Assembly (NCBI RefSeq): GCF_000282455.1
Contig: NZ_AKJG01000155.1
Location: 25,928-89,927 of the forward strand
Reading direction: 5' to 3'
Length of the DNA stretch: 64,000 bases
DNA from: Pseudomonas sp. GM74
Lineage (GTDB): Bacteria > Pseudomonadota > Gammaproteobacteria > Pseudomonadales > Pseudomonadaceae
Program-made: the position numbers and the translations under genes
Notes under the pieces: model-generated
Seen by the model: the letters and a program-made list of their open reading frames with translations, nothing else
Database searches by the model: none
What the model was told of the DNA's origin: nothing
Shown here: in pieces, positions 33,904 through 42,965 of the stretch
Layout of the letters: the number at the start of each line of letters is the position of its first letter
Numbering within the stretch: the stretch's first letter is position 1

Positions 33904-34542
33904 TCAATCGTCGGAGGTTTTGTGCTTGTATTCGCACAAGTCCTCGATCCGGCAGCTCCCGCATCGGGGCTTGCGGGCCAGGCAAACATAGCGGCCGTGA
34001 AGGATCAGCCAGTGATGGGAGTCGAGCAGGTACTCCCTGGGCACGAATTTCATCAGTTTTTTCTCGACTTCCACCACATTCTTGCCGGGGGCAATGCCCG
34101 TCCGGTTGCTGACCCTGAAAATATGCGTGTCGACGGCCATGGTCAGCTGACGGAATGCCGTATTGAGTACCACATTGGCGGTCTTGCGGCCGACGCCGGG
34201 CAGCGCCTCCAGCTCTTCGCGGGTTTGTGGGACTTCGCCGGCGTGACGCTCGACCAGCAAGCGACAGGTTTCGATCACGTTTTTCGCTTTGCTGTTGTAT
34301 AGGCCGATGGTCTTGATGTACTCCGACAGCCCCTCGACACCCAGTGCATGGATCGCTGCCGGGGTATTGGCGACCGGGAACAGCCTGGCTGTGGCCTTGT
34401 TGACGCCGACATCGGTCGATTGCGCCGAGAGAATCACGGCAATCAGCAGTTCGAAGGGTGAGGAATAGGCCAGCTCGGTCTTTGGTTCCGGGTTGTCCTC
34501 ATGCAGTCTGCGGAAGATTTCCAGACGTTTTGCGGCATTCAT
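33904..34542 (-). CDS. nth: Endonuclease III
   Basis: Nth is a DNA N-glycosylase/AP lyase for oxidised pyrimidines. The 212-residue protein shows the HhH motif with the catalytic Lys (LPGVGRKTANVV), the catalytic Asp in AVDTHIFRVSNR, and the C-terminal [4Fe-4S] loop with four Cys (CLARKPRCGSCRIEDLC). It is the last gene of the rnf operon, 25 bases after rnfE, an arrangement shared with E. coli rsx-nth. Confidence 0.97.
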   Translation of the reverse strand: MNAAKRLEIFRRLHEDNPEPKTELAYSSPFELLIAVILSAQSTDVGVNKATARLFPVANTPAAIHALGVEGLSEYIKTIGLYNSKAKNVIETCRLLVERHAGEVPQTREELEALPGVGRKTANVVLNTAFRQLTMAVDTHIFRVSNRTGIAPGKNVVEVEKKLMKFVPREYLLDSHHWLILHGRYVCLARKPRCGSCRIEDLCEYKHKTSDD

Positions 34543-34567
34543 GGGCAGTGCGTTTCCTCGAGGGCAA

Positions 34568-35152
34568 TCAATGTGTGGGCGTGGGGCGCCAGGCCTGCCA
34601 GGCGGCGATCAGCAGCCCGAGCAGGATAAACCCGCCAGGGACCAATGTGGCCAGGCGCAGGCCACCGTCAGCCATTAGTATCCAGCCTTGCCAGTCAGTT
34701 TGTATCGCGTCGAAAAGCCACGATAGATGGTTTCCAAGAGTTCCATTGCCGATGAGTTCGCGCAGCAGGCCCAACGCGATCATCAACGTGGCAAACAGGC
34801 CGTTGAGTCGCAGGCGTTGACGCCAATCGTTCTGAAAGAACCCGGTGTGTTCCAGTACGACGCATTGCAAGGCGATCAAGGCGCCGTAGAACCCCAGATG
34901 CTGCTGCCATTGCAGCGACCAGGCTTGTGCCATGAGTTCCGCGCAACTGGTGAGTGTGGCCGCCAACAGGATGCTGGTCAGCAAGCGGGTCGCCGGGACC
35001 AGTCGGGATCGCAAGGCGCCCATGGCCAGGCTGAACAACTGGGTGACCACCATGAACATCAGGCACAGGCCAACCGCGGCCGTCAACGAGTGGGTGGCGC
35101 CGATCAGCGGCGTTAGCATCAAGGTGTTGCGCAGAATCGGTGAGTTATCCAT
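34568..35152 (-). CDS. rnfE: Ion-translocating oxidoreductase complex subunit E
   Basis: RnfE is a six-helix membrane subunit that, with RnfA, forms the central Fe-S and ion-conducting part of the Rnf/Rsx complex. ATG 35152 overlaps the end of rnfG and gives 194 residues (MDNSPILRNTLMLTPLIGATHSLTAAVGL). Hydrophobic helices run through most of it, with the conserved ELIGNGTLG region near residue 135. It lies fifth in rnfA-B-D-G-E-nth. Confidence 0.9.
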   Translation of the reverse strand: MDNSPILRNTLMLTPLIGATHSLTAAVGLCLMFMVVTQLFSLAMGALRSRLVPATRLLTSILLAATLTSCAELMAQAWSLQWQQHLGFYGALIALQCVVLEHTGFFQNDWRQRLRLNGLFATLMIALGLLRELIGNGTLGNHLSWLFDAIQTDWQGWILMADGGLRLATLVPGGFILLGLLIAAWQAWRPTPTH

Positions 35153-35756
35153 GGGCAGGGATTCCGAGCAGTTGTTGCCGGTGTTCATCGAAGTAGCGCA
35201 AGGCGTCGTGGACGGCATTGATCACCGCTCTTGAAGTGATGGTTGCGCCTGCGATCTGATCGAATTGCCCCTGATCCTTTTTCAGCGCCCAGCCGCTGTC
35301 ACCGGGTTCTGTTCGAGATTTGCCGGAAAAGACCTGGAGCCAGGCATTGGGCCAGTCGGCGATCCGCGCGCCCAGCCCTGGTGTTTCCGACTGTTTGAGG
35401 GTTTTGACGCCCAGCAACCTGCCATTGCCGTCGATAGCGATCAACAGGTCGATGGCGCCGGCGTAGCCAAGGGTTTGACTGCGCAGCAACACCGCGACGG
35501 GTTGATCGGCCCGGGTCGCCAGATAACCACCCAGCAAGGAGCTGTTGGTCAGTGCGGTTGCTTCAATCTTTATCGGGTGTTCGAGTGGTTGATTGTCGTA
35601 GCTGTCCGGCGCGATCAGGTCCAGCAGATGACGGCTGTCGATCAGGCGCTGTTGGGCTGCAATGCGTGGCGCACTGCCGAGTTGCACGAAGTAGGTCATG
35701 CCAAGGCCCAGTGCGGCCAACAGCACCACAAGCGCGATGCTTGATGTCCGGTTCAT
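35145..35756 (-). CDS. rnfG: Ion-translocating oxidoreductase complex subunit G
   Basis: RnfG is a periplasmic FMN-carrying subunit held by one N-terminal TM helix. The 203-residue protein (MNRTSSIALVVLLAALGLGMTYFVQ) has that helix at about 6-24 and the FMN-binding domain after it. The flavin attachment site is T172 in DQIAGATITSRAV, attached by ApbE in known complexes. The ATG overlaps the rnfD stop by four bases and the 3' end overlaps rnfE by eight, so translation is tightly coupled. Confidence 0.93.
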   Translation of the reverse strand: MNRTSSIALVVLLAALGLGMTYFVQLGSAPRIAAQQRLIDSRHLLDLIAPDSYDNQPLEHPIKIEATALTNSSLLGGYLATRADQPVAVLLRSQTLGYAGAIDLLIAIDGNGRLLGVKTLKQSETPGLGARIADWPNAWLQVFSGKSRTEPGDSGWALKKDQGQFDQIAGATITSRAVINAVHDALRYFDEHRQQLLGIPAHG

Positions 35757-36739
35757 GGCGCCGCCGGCTGTTGCCTGGCCGCCACGAACCGCTCCAGCGC
35801 CGGCACGCACAGGTTCATCAACAGCACGGCGAAGGCGATGCCGTCCGGGTAGCCACCCCAGGTACGAATCAGATAAGTCAGAAGCCCTACGCCGACGCCG
35901 AACAGCAATTTCGCGCGTGGGTTTCTGGCGCCGGACACCGGTTCGGTAATGATGAAGAACGCCCCGAGCATGGTCGCGCCAGTCAGCAGATGAAACAACG
36001 GCGAGCCATGGGAGTCGGAGCCCGAACCGTTCCAGCACAGCAGGCTGACGATGAACAGGCTGGCCAGCATTCCGAGCGGTGCATGCCAACTGATCACCCT
36101 TCGTTGCAGGAGAAACATTCCACCCGCCACAAAGGCCAGGTTCAGCCATTCCACCCCTCGGCCGCCAAAGTGGCCGAATGCCGGGTTGTCGGCAAACAGT
36201 TCATCCATGGTCAGGCTTTTGTTGATCCGCAGACTGTCCAGTGCCGTGGCCTGTACCCATGCATCCGGCGCCTGGCCGACACCGAACACGTGCCCTAAAC
36301 CGCTCAGCAGATCCATGCCATGGGGGGATGGCCAAAGGGTCATTGGTTGGGGAAAGGTCACCAGCACCAGGGCAAGACCGAGCATCGCCGGGTTGAAGGG
36401 ATTCGAAGCGACGCCGCCATACAAGTGCTTGCCGAACACCATCGCAAAAACAGCAGCACTGAGGGGCAGCCACCATGGGCAGTAAGGCGGCAGCGCCAGA
36501 GCCAGCAATGTGGCACTGACCAGCGCGCTGCCGTCACTCAAGGTTGGCCCCGGCGGTCGCTTGCGCAAATGCACGACGACGGCCTCGACGGCCAACGCGG
36601 CAGTGGCCGCCAGAACCAGATTGATCAAAACGCCCCAGCCATACAGCCAGAACGCTGCCAGAATTCCCGGCAGCGTGGCCAACAGCACCAGTTTCATCGC
36701 CTGTTGCAGGCGATCATCAACTGCGTCAAGGGGTGGCAT
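35753..36739 (-). CDS. rnfD: Ion-translocating oxidoreductase complex subunit D
   Basis: RnfD is a membrane subunit related to NqrB that carries covalent FMN. The 328-residue protein has about nine to ten TM helices, the motif GGVASNPFNPAMLGLALVLVTFP and the flavinylation-type motif TGATMLGAFFIITEPVSGARNP. Its ATG lies 14 bases inside the end of rnfB. In other Rnf operons rnfC separates rnfB from rnfD; here that gene is missing altogether. Confidence 0.94.
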   Translation of the reverse strand: MPPLDAVDDRLQQAMKLVLLATLPGILAAFWLYGWGVLINLVLAATAALAVEAVVVHLRKRPPGPTLSDGSALVSATLLALALPPYCPWWLPLSAAVFAMVFGKHLYGGVASNPFNPAMLGLALVLVTFPQPMTLWPSPHGMDLLSGLGHVFGVGQAPDAWVQATALDSLRINKSLTMDELFADNPAFGHFGGRGVEWLNLAFVAGGMFLLQRRVISWHAPLGMLASLFIVSLLCWNGSGSDSHGSPLFHLLTGATMLGAFFIITEPVSGARNPRAKLLFGVGVGLLTYLIRTWGGYPDGIAFAVLLMNLCVPALERFVAARQQPAAP

Positions 36740-37739
36740 GGGCGTCCACCAGGCGTTCGGCTTCAGCGAGTGCGCGCTCCAGGGCTTCGATTTGCTCCGC
36801 CGCTGCTTCGTTGGTCCGAGCCTTCTTGAGTTCGGCGCGGCGCATGGCCAACTGGATCTTGGCCCGTTTCAGATCGGCATCATTTGACGACACAGCTGCG
36901 ACCGTCGGTGCAGGGGCCGATGGGGCGACGCTTTCCAGTTGCGCCAGGTTTTGTTCGGCGGCTTCGAACTGTTGTTGCAGGACAATCAACTGCGATTGCT
37001 GTTCGAAGGTCGGTGGATGTCCGAAGGCCCTCAGCGATTTGTGCAACTGCGCCCGACTCATCGCCACATCGATTTTGGCCTTTTTCAGCGCGGCATCGGC
37101 ATTGGCGGTTTTCTGTGCGCGGACGCGCTCGAGGGCCGCCTGCACCGGGTCGGCTGTCGTCTCGGCAGGTTGCGCCGCTCGCTGCCTTGCCTGGCGTTCG
37201 GCGATTTTCTGTTGCTCCTCACGCTGCAAGCGAGCATTGCGTTGTTCGAAACGCCGTCGTGCGTGATCGCGCTTGACGGTACGGGCCTGCCGCGCCTGCG
37301 GTGTGAGGGCCAGGCCCCCGACAACGGGCAGTACCGTGTTCGGCGGCAGTGGGCGCATTTCGATGCAGTCCACCGGGCAGGGTGCCACGCAGAGGTCGCA
37401 ACCGGTGCACTCATCGATGATCACCGTGTGCATCAGTTTGGCCGCGCCGACGATGGCATCGACCGGGCAGGCCTGAATGCACTTGGTGCAACCAATGCAC
37501 TCGGCCTCGCGGATGTAGGCGATCTGCGCCGGGGCAGAGCCACGGCTGACATCCAGCTCCAGCACCGGCACCTTCAGCAGTTCGGCCAGGGCCGCGATGG
37601 TTTCGTTGCCGCCGGGCGGACACTTGTTGATCGGCTCGCCATTGGCGATGCCTTCGGCGTACGGCTTGCACCCGGGGTGGCCGCACTTGCCGCATTGGGT
37701 TTGCGGCAAGAGGGCGTCGATGCTTTGAATCAGACTCAT
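36726..37739 (-). CDS. rnfB: Rnf complex subunit B, anchor-less, with long RnfC-like helical tail
   Basis: RnfB is the ferredoxin-like electron carrier of the Rnf/Rsx complex. Three [4Fe-4S] clusters are predicted: C16/C19/C24/C40 (PQTQCGKCGHPGC) and two ferredoxin sets, C81/C84/C87/C91 and C111/C114/C117/C121. Two things are odd. The usual N-terminal TM helix is absent: the protein starts MSLIQSIDALLPQTQ directly, and its ATG overlaps the rnfA stop by four bases, so no anchor was overlooked. And instead of ending near residue 190 it runs to 337 with a charged helical region (RRRFEQRNARLQREE, DPVQAALERVRAQK, then repeats KKAKIDVAMSRAQLHKSLR and KRAKIQLAMRRAELKKA), which resembles the C-terminal repeats of RnfC. 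Confidence 0.92.
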   Translation of the reverse strand: MSLIQSIDALLPQTQCGKCGHPGCKPYAEGIANGEPINKCPPGGNETIAALAELLKVPVLELDVSRGSAPAQIAYIREAECIGCTKCIQACPVDAIVGAAKLMHTVIIDECTGCDLCVAPCPVDCIEMRPLPPNTVLPVVGGLALTPQARQARTVKRDHARRRFEQRNARLQREEQQKIAERQARQRAAQPAETTADPVQAALERVRAQKTANADAALKKAKIDVAMSRAQLHKSLRAFGHPPTFEQQSQLIVLQQQFEAAEQNLAQLESVAPSAPAPTVAAVSSNDADLKRAKIQLAMRRAELKKARTNEAAAEQIEALERALAEAERLVDAHATP

Positions 37740-38305
37740 GTTTTGATCAGTCCGCTGAATCCGAGAAAGGCCACTGCGATCAGGCCGGCGCCGATCAGGT
37801 CGATCGGCAAGCCGCGAAAGGGCAGGGGAACATCGTTGTCGGCCGTGCGTTCACGTAAATCAGTGAACAGGCTCAACACCAGCCAGAAGCCCAGCCCTGC
37901 ACCGAGGCTCATGGTCGTGGCGTGAAAGAAACCCTTGTCTTCCTGAGCGTTGAGCAAGGTCACGCCGAGCACGCCGGCATTGCCCAGCAGCAACGGCCAG
38001 AGGCCTTCGAACGGCAGTGTCGAAAACACCCGTGCCAGCAACTTCAGCAACGGGCTGATCAGCAACACGCTCAATGGCAGAAAAACAAACAGACGCAGTG
38101 GCGTCAATTGCAGTGGCACCAGCAGCCATTGATAGAGCGTGTAGCCGAGCATGCCCACGACCAGCATCAGGCAGGTCGTCGCAATACCCAAGGCATGGAC
38201 CTGACGGCGCTGGCCGGCCAGCAGCGGATCGACGGCCAACGGCCAGTGCAACACGATGTTGTTGATCAGGGCGGCGCTGATAAGCGTAAGCAGGATTTCG
38301 GTCAT
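37736..38305 (-). CDS. rnfA: Ion-translocating oxidoreductase complex subunit A
   Basis: RnfA is a six-helix inner-membrane subunit, related to RnfE and NqrE. The 189-residue protein begins MTEILLTLISAALINNIVLHWPLAVDPLL; the equivalent early helix in E. coli RsxA holds a Cys ligand, which I do not find at this position (NNIVLHWP). The GNAGVLGVTLLNAQED segment fits the second conserved helix. It is the first gene of the rnfABDGE-nth operon, which starts about 140 bases from the metG stop codon. Confidence 0.88.
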   Translation of the reverse strand: MTEILLTLISAALINNIVLHWPLAVDPLLAGQRRQVHALGIATTCLMLVVGMLGYTLYQWLLVPLQLTPLRLFVFLPLSVLLISPLLKLLARVFSTLPFEGLWPLLLGNAGVLGVTLLNAQEDKGFFHATTMSLGAGLGFWLVLSLFTDLRERTADNDVPLPFRGLPIDLIGAGLIAVAFLGFSGLIKT

Positions 38306-38393
38306 TGTTCGTGCCGGCAGGAACAGGGCTTTTTAGCGTAGTTGTCTAAAAAGAGTAGGCATTATCCGGCAAGGCGGGAGGGGGGGCCAGACA

Positions 38394-38431
38394 TGAAAAT
38401 CCCGCAGCCGCGCCAGGCACGACTGCGGGAT
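38394..38431 (-). terminator. Terminator of metG
   Basis: Stem ATCCCGCAG/CTGCGGGAT followed by TTTTC on the minus strand, just after the metG stop codon. Confidence 0.8.
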
Positions 38432-38447
38432 CGATTTGCCGCAGACC

Positions 38448-40499
38448 TTACTTGATGCGCTGGCCCGGCTTGGCGCCGCTGTCAGGGCTGAGCAGGTAGA
38501 TCTCTTCACCGCCAGGGCCGGCCGCCATCACCATGCCTTCGGAGATGCCGAACTTCATTTTTCGTGGCTTGAGGTTGGCGATCATCATGGTCAGTCGACC
38601 ATCGAGCTTGGACGGATCCGGGTAAGCGCTCTTGATCCCGGAGAACACGTTGCGTTGCTCGTCACCGATGTCCAGGGTCAGGCGCAGCAGCTTGTCGGCG
38701 CCTTCCACGTGTTCGGCCTTGACGATCAGGGCAACACGCAGGTCGACGGCGGCAAAGGTGTCGAACTCGATTTCCGGCGACAGCGGATCCCTGGCCAGTT
38801 CGCCATTGCCGGCAGGTGCGGCTGCGCCGGTGTCGGTCTGGCTGGCGGTCAGGTCTTCTTTCGAGGCGTCGGTCATGGCTTGTACCTTGACCGGGTCGAT
38901 TCGGGTCATCAATGGCTTGAACTCGTTCAACTGGTGATTGCCGAGCAAGGTCGCGTGGTCGCTCCAGGTCAGCGGCGCGACGTTGAGGAACGCCTCGGCA
39001 TCGGCGGCCAGCAGCGGCAACACCGGCTTGAGGAAGATCACCAGTTGGCGGAACAGGTTGACACCGGTGGCGCAGATGGCCTGCACTTCATCCTGTTTGC
39101 CTTCCTGTTTGTTCAACGACCACGGTGCCTTGTCGGCGATCCAGGCGTTGGCGCGGTCGGCCAGGCCCATGATCTCGCGCATGGCGCGGGCGAAGTCGCG
39201 GGCTTCATAGGCGTCGGCGATGCCTGGCGCGGCGGCCAGGAAGGCGTCGGTCAGTTCAGGCGCGGCGTTGGTGTCGACCATCACGCCGGCATTGCCCTTG
39301 TTGATGAAGCCGGCGCAACGGCTGGCGATGTTGACGACCTTGCCCACAAGGTCGGAGTTGACCTTCTGCACGAAGTCTTCGAGGTTCAGGTCGAGATCGT
39401 CGACGCCACGGCCCAGCTTGGCCGCGTAGTAATAGCGCAGGTATTCCGGCGACAGGTGGTCCAGGTAGGTCCGGGCCTTGATGAAGGTGCCGCGGGACTT
39501 GGACATCTTCTGGCCGTTGACGGTCAGGTAGCCGTGCACGTTGATCCCGGTCGGCTTGCGGTAGCCCGCGCCTTCGAGCATGGCTGGCCAGAACAGGGCG
39601 TGGAAGTTGACGATGTCCTTGCCGATGAAGTGGTACAGCTCGGCGGTGGAGTCCTTGCCCCAGAACGCGTCGAAGTCCAGCTCCGGCGTGCGGTTGCACA
39701 GGTTCTTGAAGCTGGCCATGTAGCCGATCGGCGCATCCAGCCACACGTAGAAGTATTTGCCCGGCTCGTCGGGGATTTCAAAACCGAAGTACGGCGCATC
39801 GCGGGAGATGTCCCACTGTTGCAGGCCCGCATCCAGCCATTCGGCGATCTTGTTGGCCACGGCATCCTGCAGGGTGCCGCTGCGGGTCCAGGTCTGCAGC
39901 ATTTGCTGGAAGTCTGGCAGCTTGAAGAAGAAGTGCTGGGAATCCTTGAGCACCGGGGTGGCGCCGGAGATTGCCGACTTCGGATCCTTCAGGTCGGTCG
40001 GTGCATAGGTCGCGCCGCATTTTTCGCAGTTGTCGCCGTACTGGTCTTCGGTGCCGCATTTCGGGCAGGTGCCCTTGATGAAGCGGTCGGCCAGGAACAT
40101 TTTCTTTTCCGGGTCGAAGTACTGGGTGATCGAACGCGTGGCGATGTGCCCGGCGTCACGCAGCTTCAGGTAGATCTGACTCGACAGCTCACGGTTTTCT
40201 TCGGCGTGAGTGGAGTGGAAGTTATCGAAGTCCACCAGGAAGTCGGCAAAGTCGGCACTGTGTTCAGCCTGGACGTTGGCGATCAGTTGTTCCGGGGTGA
40301 TGCCTTCCTTTTCCGCGCGCAGCATGATCGCCGATCCGTGGGCGTCGTCGGCGCAGACATAAATGCATTGGTTGCCGCGGTGCTTCTGGAAGCGCACCCA
40401 CATATCGGTCTGGATGTACTCCAGCATATGGCCAAGGTGGATCGAACCATTGGCATAGGGCAGGGCGCTGGTGACGAGGATCTTGCGTGGCTCGGACAT
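38448..40499 (-). CDS. metG: Methionyl-tRNA synthetase
   Basis: MetG charges tRNA(Met) and initiator tRNA with methionine. The 683-residue protein has the class I HIGH-type motif (ALPYANGSIHLGHM), a zinc knuckle (CPKCGTEDQYGDNCEKCG), the KMSKS loop (GQKMSKSRGTF) and the C-terminal EMAP/Trbp111-like dimerisation and tRNA-binding domain (FAAVDLRVALIVKAEHVEGADKLLRLTLDIG). Length is that of the long dimeric form. It is divergent from apbC, separated by a long inverted repeat, as in other pseudomonads. Confidence 0.98.
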   Translation of the reverse strand: MSEPRKILVTSALPYANGSIHLGHMLEYIQTDMWVRFQKHRGNQCIYVCADDAHGSAIMLRAEKEGITPEQLIANVQAEHSADFADFLVDFDNFHSTHAEENRELSSQIYLKLRDAGHIATRSITQYFDPEKKMFLADRFIKGTCPKCGTEDQYGDNCEKCGATYAPTDLKDPKSAISGATPVLKDSQHFFFKLPDFQQMLQTWTRSGTLQDAVANKIAEWLDAGLQQWDISRDAPYFGFEIPDEPGKYFYVWLDAPIGYMASFKNLCNRTPELDFDAFWGKDSTAELYHFIGKDIVNFHALFWPAMLEGAGYRKPTGINVHGYLTVNGQKMSKSRGTFIKARTYLDHLSPEYLRYYYAAKLGRGVDDLDLNLEDFVQKVNSDLVGKVVNIASRCAGFINKGNAGVMVDTNAAPELTDAFLAAAPGIADAYEARDFARAMREIMGLADRANAWIADKAPWSLNKQEGKQDEVQAICATGVNLFRQLVIFLKPVLPLLAADAEAFLNVAPLTWSDHATLLGNHQLNEFKPLMTRIDPVKVQAMTDASKEDLTASQTDTGAAAPAGNGELARDPLSPEIEFDTFAAVDLRVALIVKAEHVEGADKLLRLTLDIGDEQRNVFSGIKSAYPDPSKLDGRLTMMIANLKPRKMKFGISEGMVMAAGPGGEEIYLLSPDSGAKPGQRIK

Positions 40500-40587
40500 G
40501 GGGCTCGGCTACTTGATGAAACGGAGGTCGGCCACTATAAAGCGCCGGCGCATATTTTTCACCCCCGTGCCCGTATCCACGGTCCCC

Positions 40588-40718
40588 GTAGCAGCTGGCG
40601 AAGCCTGCGTTCGGCTGCGCAGCAGTCGTAAAACCAGGCGCCACGGTGTTTCAGGTAACCCGGGTTGTCCGGATTGGCGACTGCTACGCAGCCGAACGCA
40701 GGCTTCGCCAGCTGCTAC
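40588..40718. repeat. Long inverted repeat, GTAGCAGCTGGCGAAGCCTG family (copy B)
   Basis: The arms GTAGCAGCTGGCGAAGCCTG and its complement enclose a GC-rich spacer, as in copy A at 1078-1208. It fills much of the 327-base gap between metG and apbC; the rest holds their divergent promoters. Confidence 0.88.
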
Positions 40719-40826
40719 GGGGCGTCTCGCCACAGGATATTTGTGACATTCTGAAAGCATGCCGCCCAGGCTTTAGAACAGGTACGATACCCACCATCTT
40801 TTCCAGTCCTGTTTTCGGAGTTGCCC

Positions 40827-41921
40827 ATGAGCGCCGTCAATCGCGCAGCGGTGGAAGCCGTCCTTCGCCAATACACCGACCCTTACCTGAACCAGGACCC
40901 GGTCAGCGCCGGGTGCGTGCGCAACATCGAGATCCAGGGCGAGCGCGTCAGCGTTCAGCTAGAACTGGGTTATGCCGCCGGTCTGTTCAAGAGTGGCTGG
41001 GCGCAGATGCTGGAAATGGCCATTCAAGGACTGGATGGCGTGGCAAGCGCCAAGGTCGAAATCACCAGTGTGATCGCTGCGCACAAGGCTCAGGCGCAGA
41101 TTCCGGGCCTGGCGAACGTGAAAAACGTGGTGGCCGTGGCGTCCGGCAAGGGCGGCGTGGGCAAATCCACCACGGCGGCCAACCTGGCCCTGGCCCTGGC
41201 CCGTGAAGGCGCCAAGGTCGGGATTCTCGATGCGGACATCTACGGCCCGAGCCAGGGCATCATGTTCGGCATCCCCGAGCGCACCCGTCCCGAGGTCAAG
41301 GACCAGAAGTGGTTCGTTCCGCTCAAGTCCCATGGCGTCGAAGTGATGTCCATGGCCTTCCTGACCGACGACAACACGCCGATGGTCTGGCGCGGGCCGA
41401 TGGTTTCCGGCGCCCTGTTGCAACTGGTGACCCAAACCGCGTGGGGCGATCTGGATTACCTGGTCATCGACATGCCGCCAGGCACCGGTGACATCCAGCT
41501 GACCCTGGCGCAGAAAGTGCCGGTGGCCGGTGCGGTCATCGTGACCACCCCGCAGGACCTGGCATTGCTGGACGCGCGCAAGGGCGTGGAAATGTTCCGC
41601 AAGGTCAACATTCCGGTGCTGGGCGTGGTGGAAAACATGGCCGTGCACATCTGCTCCAACTGCGGACATGCCGAGCATCTGTTCGGTGAAGGCGGGGGCG
41701 TGAAGCTGGCCAACCAATATGGCGTCGAGCTGCTGGCCTCGTTGCCGCTGGCGATGGCCATCCGCGAACAGGCCGATGGCGGCAAGCCAACAGTGATCGC
41801 CGATCCGGACAGCCCGATTGCACTGGTTTACCAGGAGCTGGCCCGTCACGTTGGCGCGCGGATCGTGTTGCAGGAAGCTTTGACGCCGGCGATGCCGAAT
41901 ATAAGCATCAGCGACGATTGA
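40827..41921 (+). CDS. apbC: Iron-sulfur cluster carrier protein ApbC (Mrp family P-loop ATPase)
   Basis: ApbC/Mrp binds a [4Fe-4S] cluster at its dimer interface and transfers it to target enzymes. ATG 40827, after CGGAG, gives 364 residues. An N-terminal DUF59/MIP18-like domain covers about 1-90. The deviant Walker A SGKGGVGKSTTAANLALAL lies at about 110-128, the Walker B region is YLVIDMPPGTGD, and the cluster-binding C-x2-C is HICSNCGHAEHLFG. It is divergent from metG as in many gammaproteobacteria. Confidence 0.95.
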   Translation: MSAVNRAAVEAVLRQYTDPYLNQDPVSAGCVRNIEIQGERVSVQLELGYAAGLFKSGWAQMLEMAIQGLDGVASAKVEITSVIAAHKAQAQIPGLANVKNVVAVASGKGGVGKSTTAANLALALAREGAKVGILDADIYGPSQGIMFGIPERTRPEVKDQKWFVPLKSHGVEVMSMAFLTDDNTPMVWRGPMVSGALLQLVTQTAWGDLDYLVIDMPPGTGDIQLTLAQKVPVAGAVIVTTPQDLALLDARKGVEMFRKVNIPVLGVVENMAVHICSNCGHAEHLFGEGGGVKLANQYGVELLASLPLAMAIREQADGGKPTVIADPDSPIALVYQELARHVGARIVLQEALTPAMPNISISDD

Positions 41922-41936
41922 GACCTGTAGCAGCTG

Positions 41937-42026
41937 CCGAGGCACGAGGCTGCGTTGCGTGTCCGCAGGACCGCCTTCGGGGCCGCTGCGCAGCCCGACG
42001 CAGCCTCGTGCCTCGGCAGCTGCTAC
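41937..42026. repeat. Diverged inverted repeat (GTAGCAGCTGCCGAGGCACG variant)
   Basis: The ends GTAGCAGC and GCTGCTAC are shared with copies A-C, but the inner arms are GAGGCACGAGGCTGCG and complement. It lies between convergent apbC and the SDR gene and may act as a transcript end. Confidence 0.82.
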
Positions 42027-42044
42027 AAGGGTTTTGGGTTGGGT

Positions 42045-42803
42045 TTAGAGGCGCAACCCGCCATCCATCTCCAGAATCCGACCGGTGTAGTAGTCGTTCT
42101 CGAAGATGTAAGCCGCCGAATGGGCGATTTCTTCAGGTTTGCCCATGCGCTTGAGCGGGATCCCGGCAGTCATCTTCTCCAGCGCTTCAGGCTTCATGCC
42201 CAGGGTCATTTCGGTTTCGATGAAGCCCGGTGCAATGCCGGCGACACGAATGCCGTAGCGTGCCAGTTCCTTGGCCCAGGTCACGGTCGCCGCGGCGACA
42301 CCGGCCTTGGCGGCGGAGTAGTTGGTCTGGCCGACGTTGCCGGCGCGGGAAATCGACGAGATATTGATGATCGCGCCACTGTTGTTCAGCTCGACCATTT
42401 TCGCCGCGACTTCACGGGTGCACAGGAACACGCCGGTCAGGTTGACGTCGATGACGGCCTGCCACTGGGCCAGGCTCATCTTGGTCATTTCGCCATCCTT
42501 GACCTTGAGCAACAGACCGTCGCGCAGGATCCCGGCGTTGTTGATCAAGCCATGGATCGCGCCGAAGTCTTCAGCGACCTGGGCAACCATGTGGGTGACT
42601 TGCTCTTCGTTGGCCACGTTGCACAGGTAGGCGCGGGCCTCGACACCCCGGGCCTTGCAGGTCGCGACGGCGTCGTCGAGTTTTTCCTGGTTCAGGTCCA
42701 CCAGTGCGAGCTTCGCGCCCTTGCCTGCGAAATACTCGGCCATGGAGCGGCCTAAACCCTGGCAACCGCCAGTGATAATGATTACTTTGTCAGTGAGTTG
42801 CAT
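42045..42803 (-). CDS. Short-chain dehydrogenase/reductase, FabG-like
   Basis: This NAD(P)-dependent reductase of 252 residues resembles FabG and acetoacetyl-CoA reductases. It shows the cofactor motif TGGCQGLGRSMAEYF, the NNAG motif (LINNAGILRDGLLL), catalytic Ser in INISSISR and the Y-x3-K motif (YSAAKAG). ATG 42803 is chosen because GGGG is seven bases upstream; 42809 is too close to it. No fab cluster lies nearby, so it is probably not the housekeeping FabG. The substrate is unknown. Confidence 0.9.
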   Translation of the reverse strand: MQLTDKVIIITGGCQGLGRSMAEYFAGKGAKLALVDLNQEKLDDAVATCKARGVEARAYLCNVANEEQVTHMVAQVAEDFGAIHGLINNAGILRDGLLLKVKDGEMTKMSLAQWQAVIDVNLTGVFLCTREVAAKMVELNNSGAIINISSISRAGNVGQTNYSAAKAGVAAATVTWAKELARYGIRVAGIAPGFIETEMTLGMKPEALEKMTAGIPLKRMGKPEEIAHSAAYIFENDYYTGRILEMDGGLRL

Positions 42804-42965
42804 TCGCATGCCCCGGTAGCAGGTCTGAGTGGTTTCCTTTAGAGAGCCTCTCGATCTGCGCCAGACCTGGCTTGGCTGCACATGAGAACTGCCCCGATGG
42901 CATGCTGGAACTTTAACCAGCAGCTCGTCCGTTTTTCTGACGGATTCTATTTAAGGAGTCATAAA

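Noticed and set aside
38436..40631. Plus-strand open frame of 731 codons opposite metG
   Set aside because: Antisense shadow of metG, whose motifs are complete on the minus strand.
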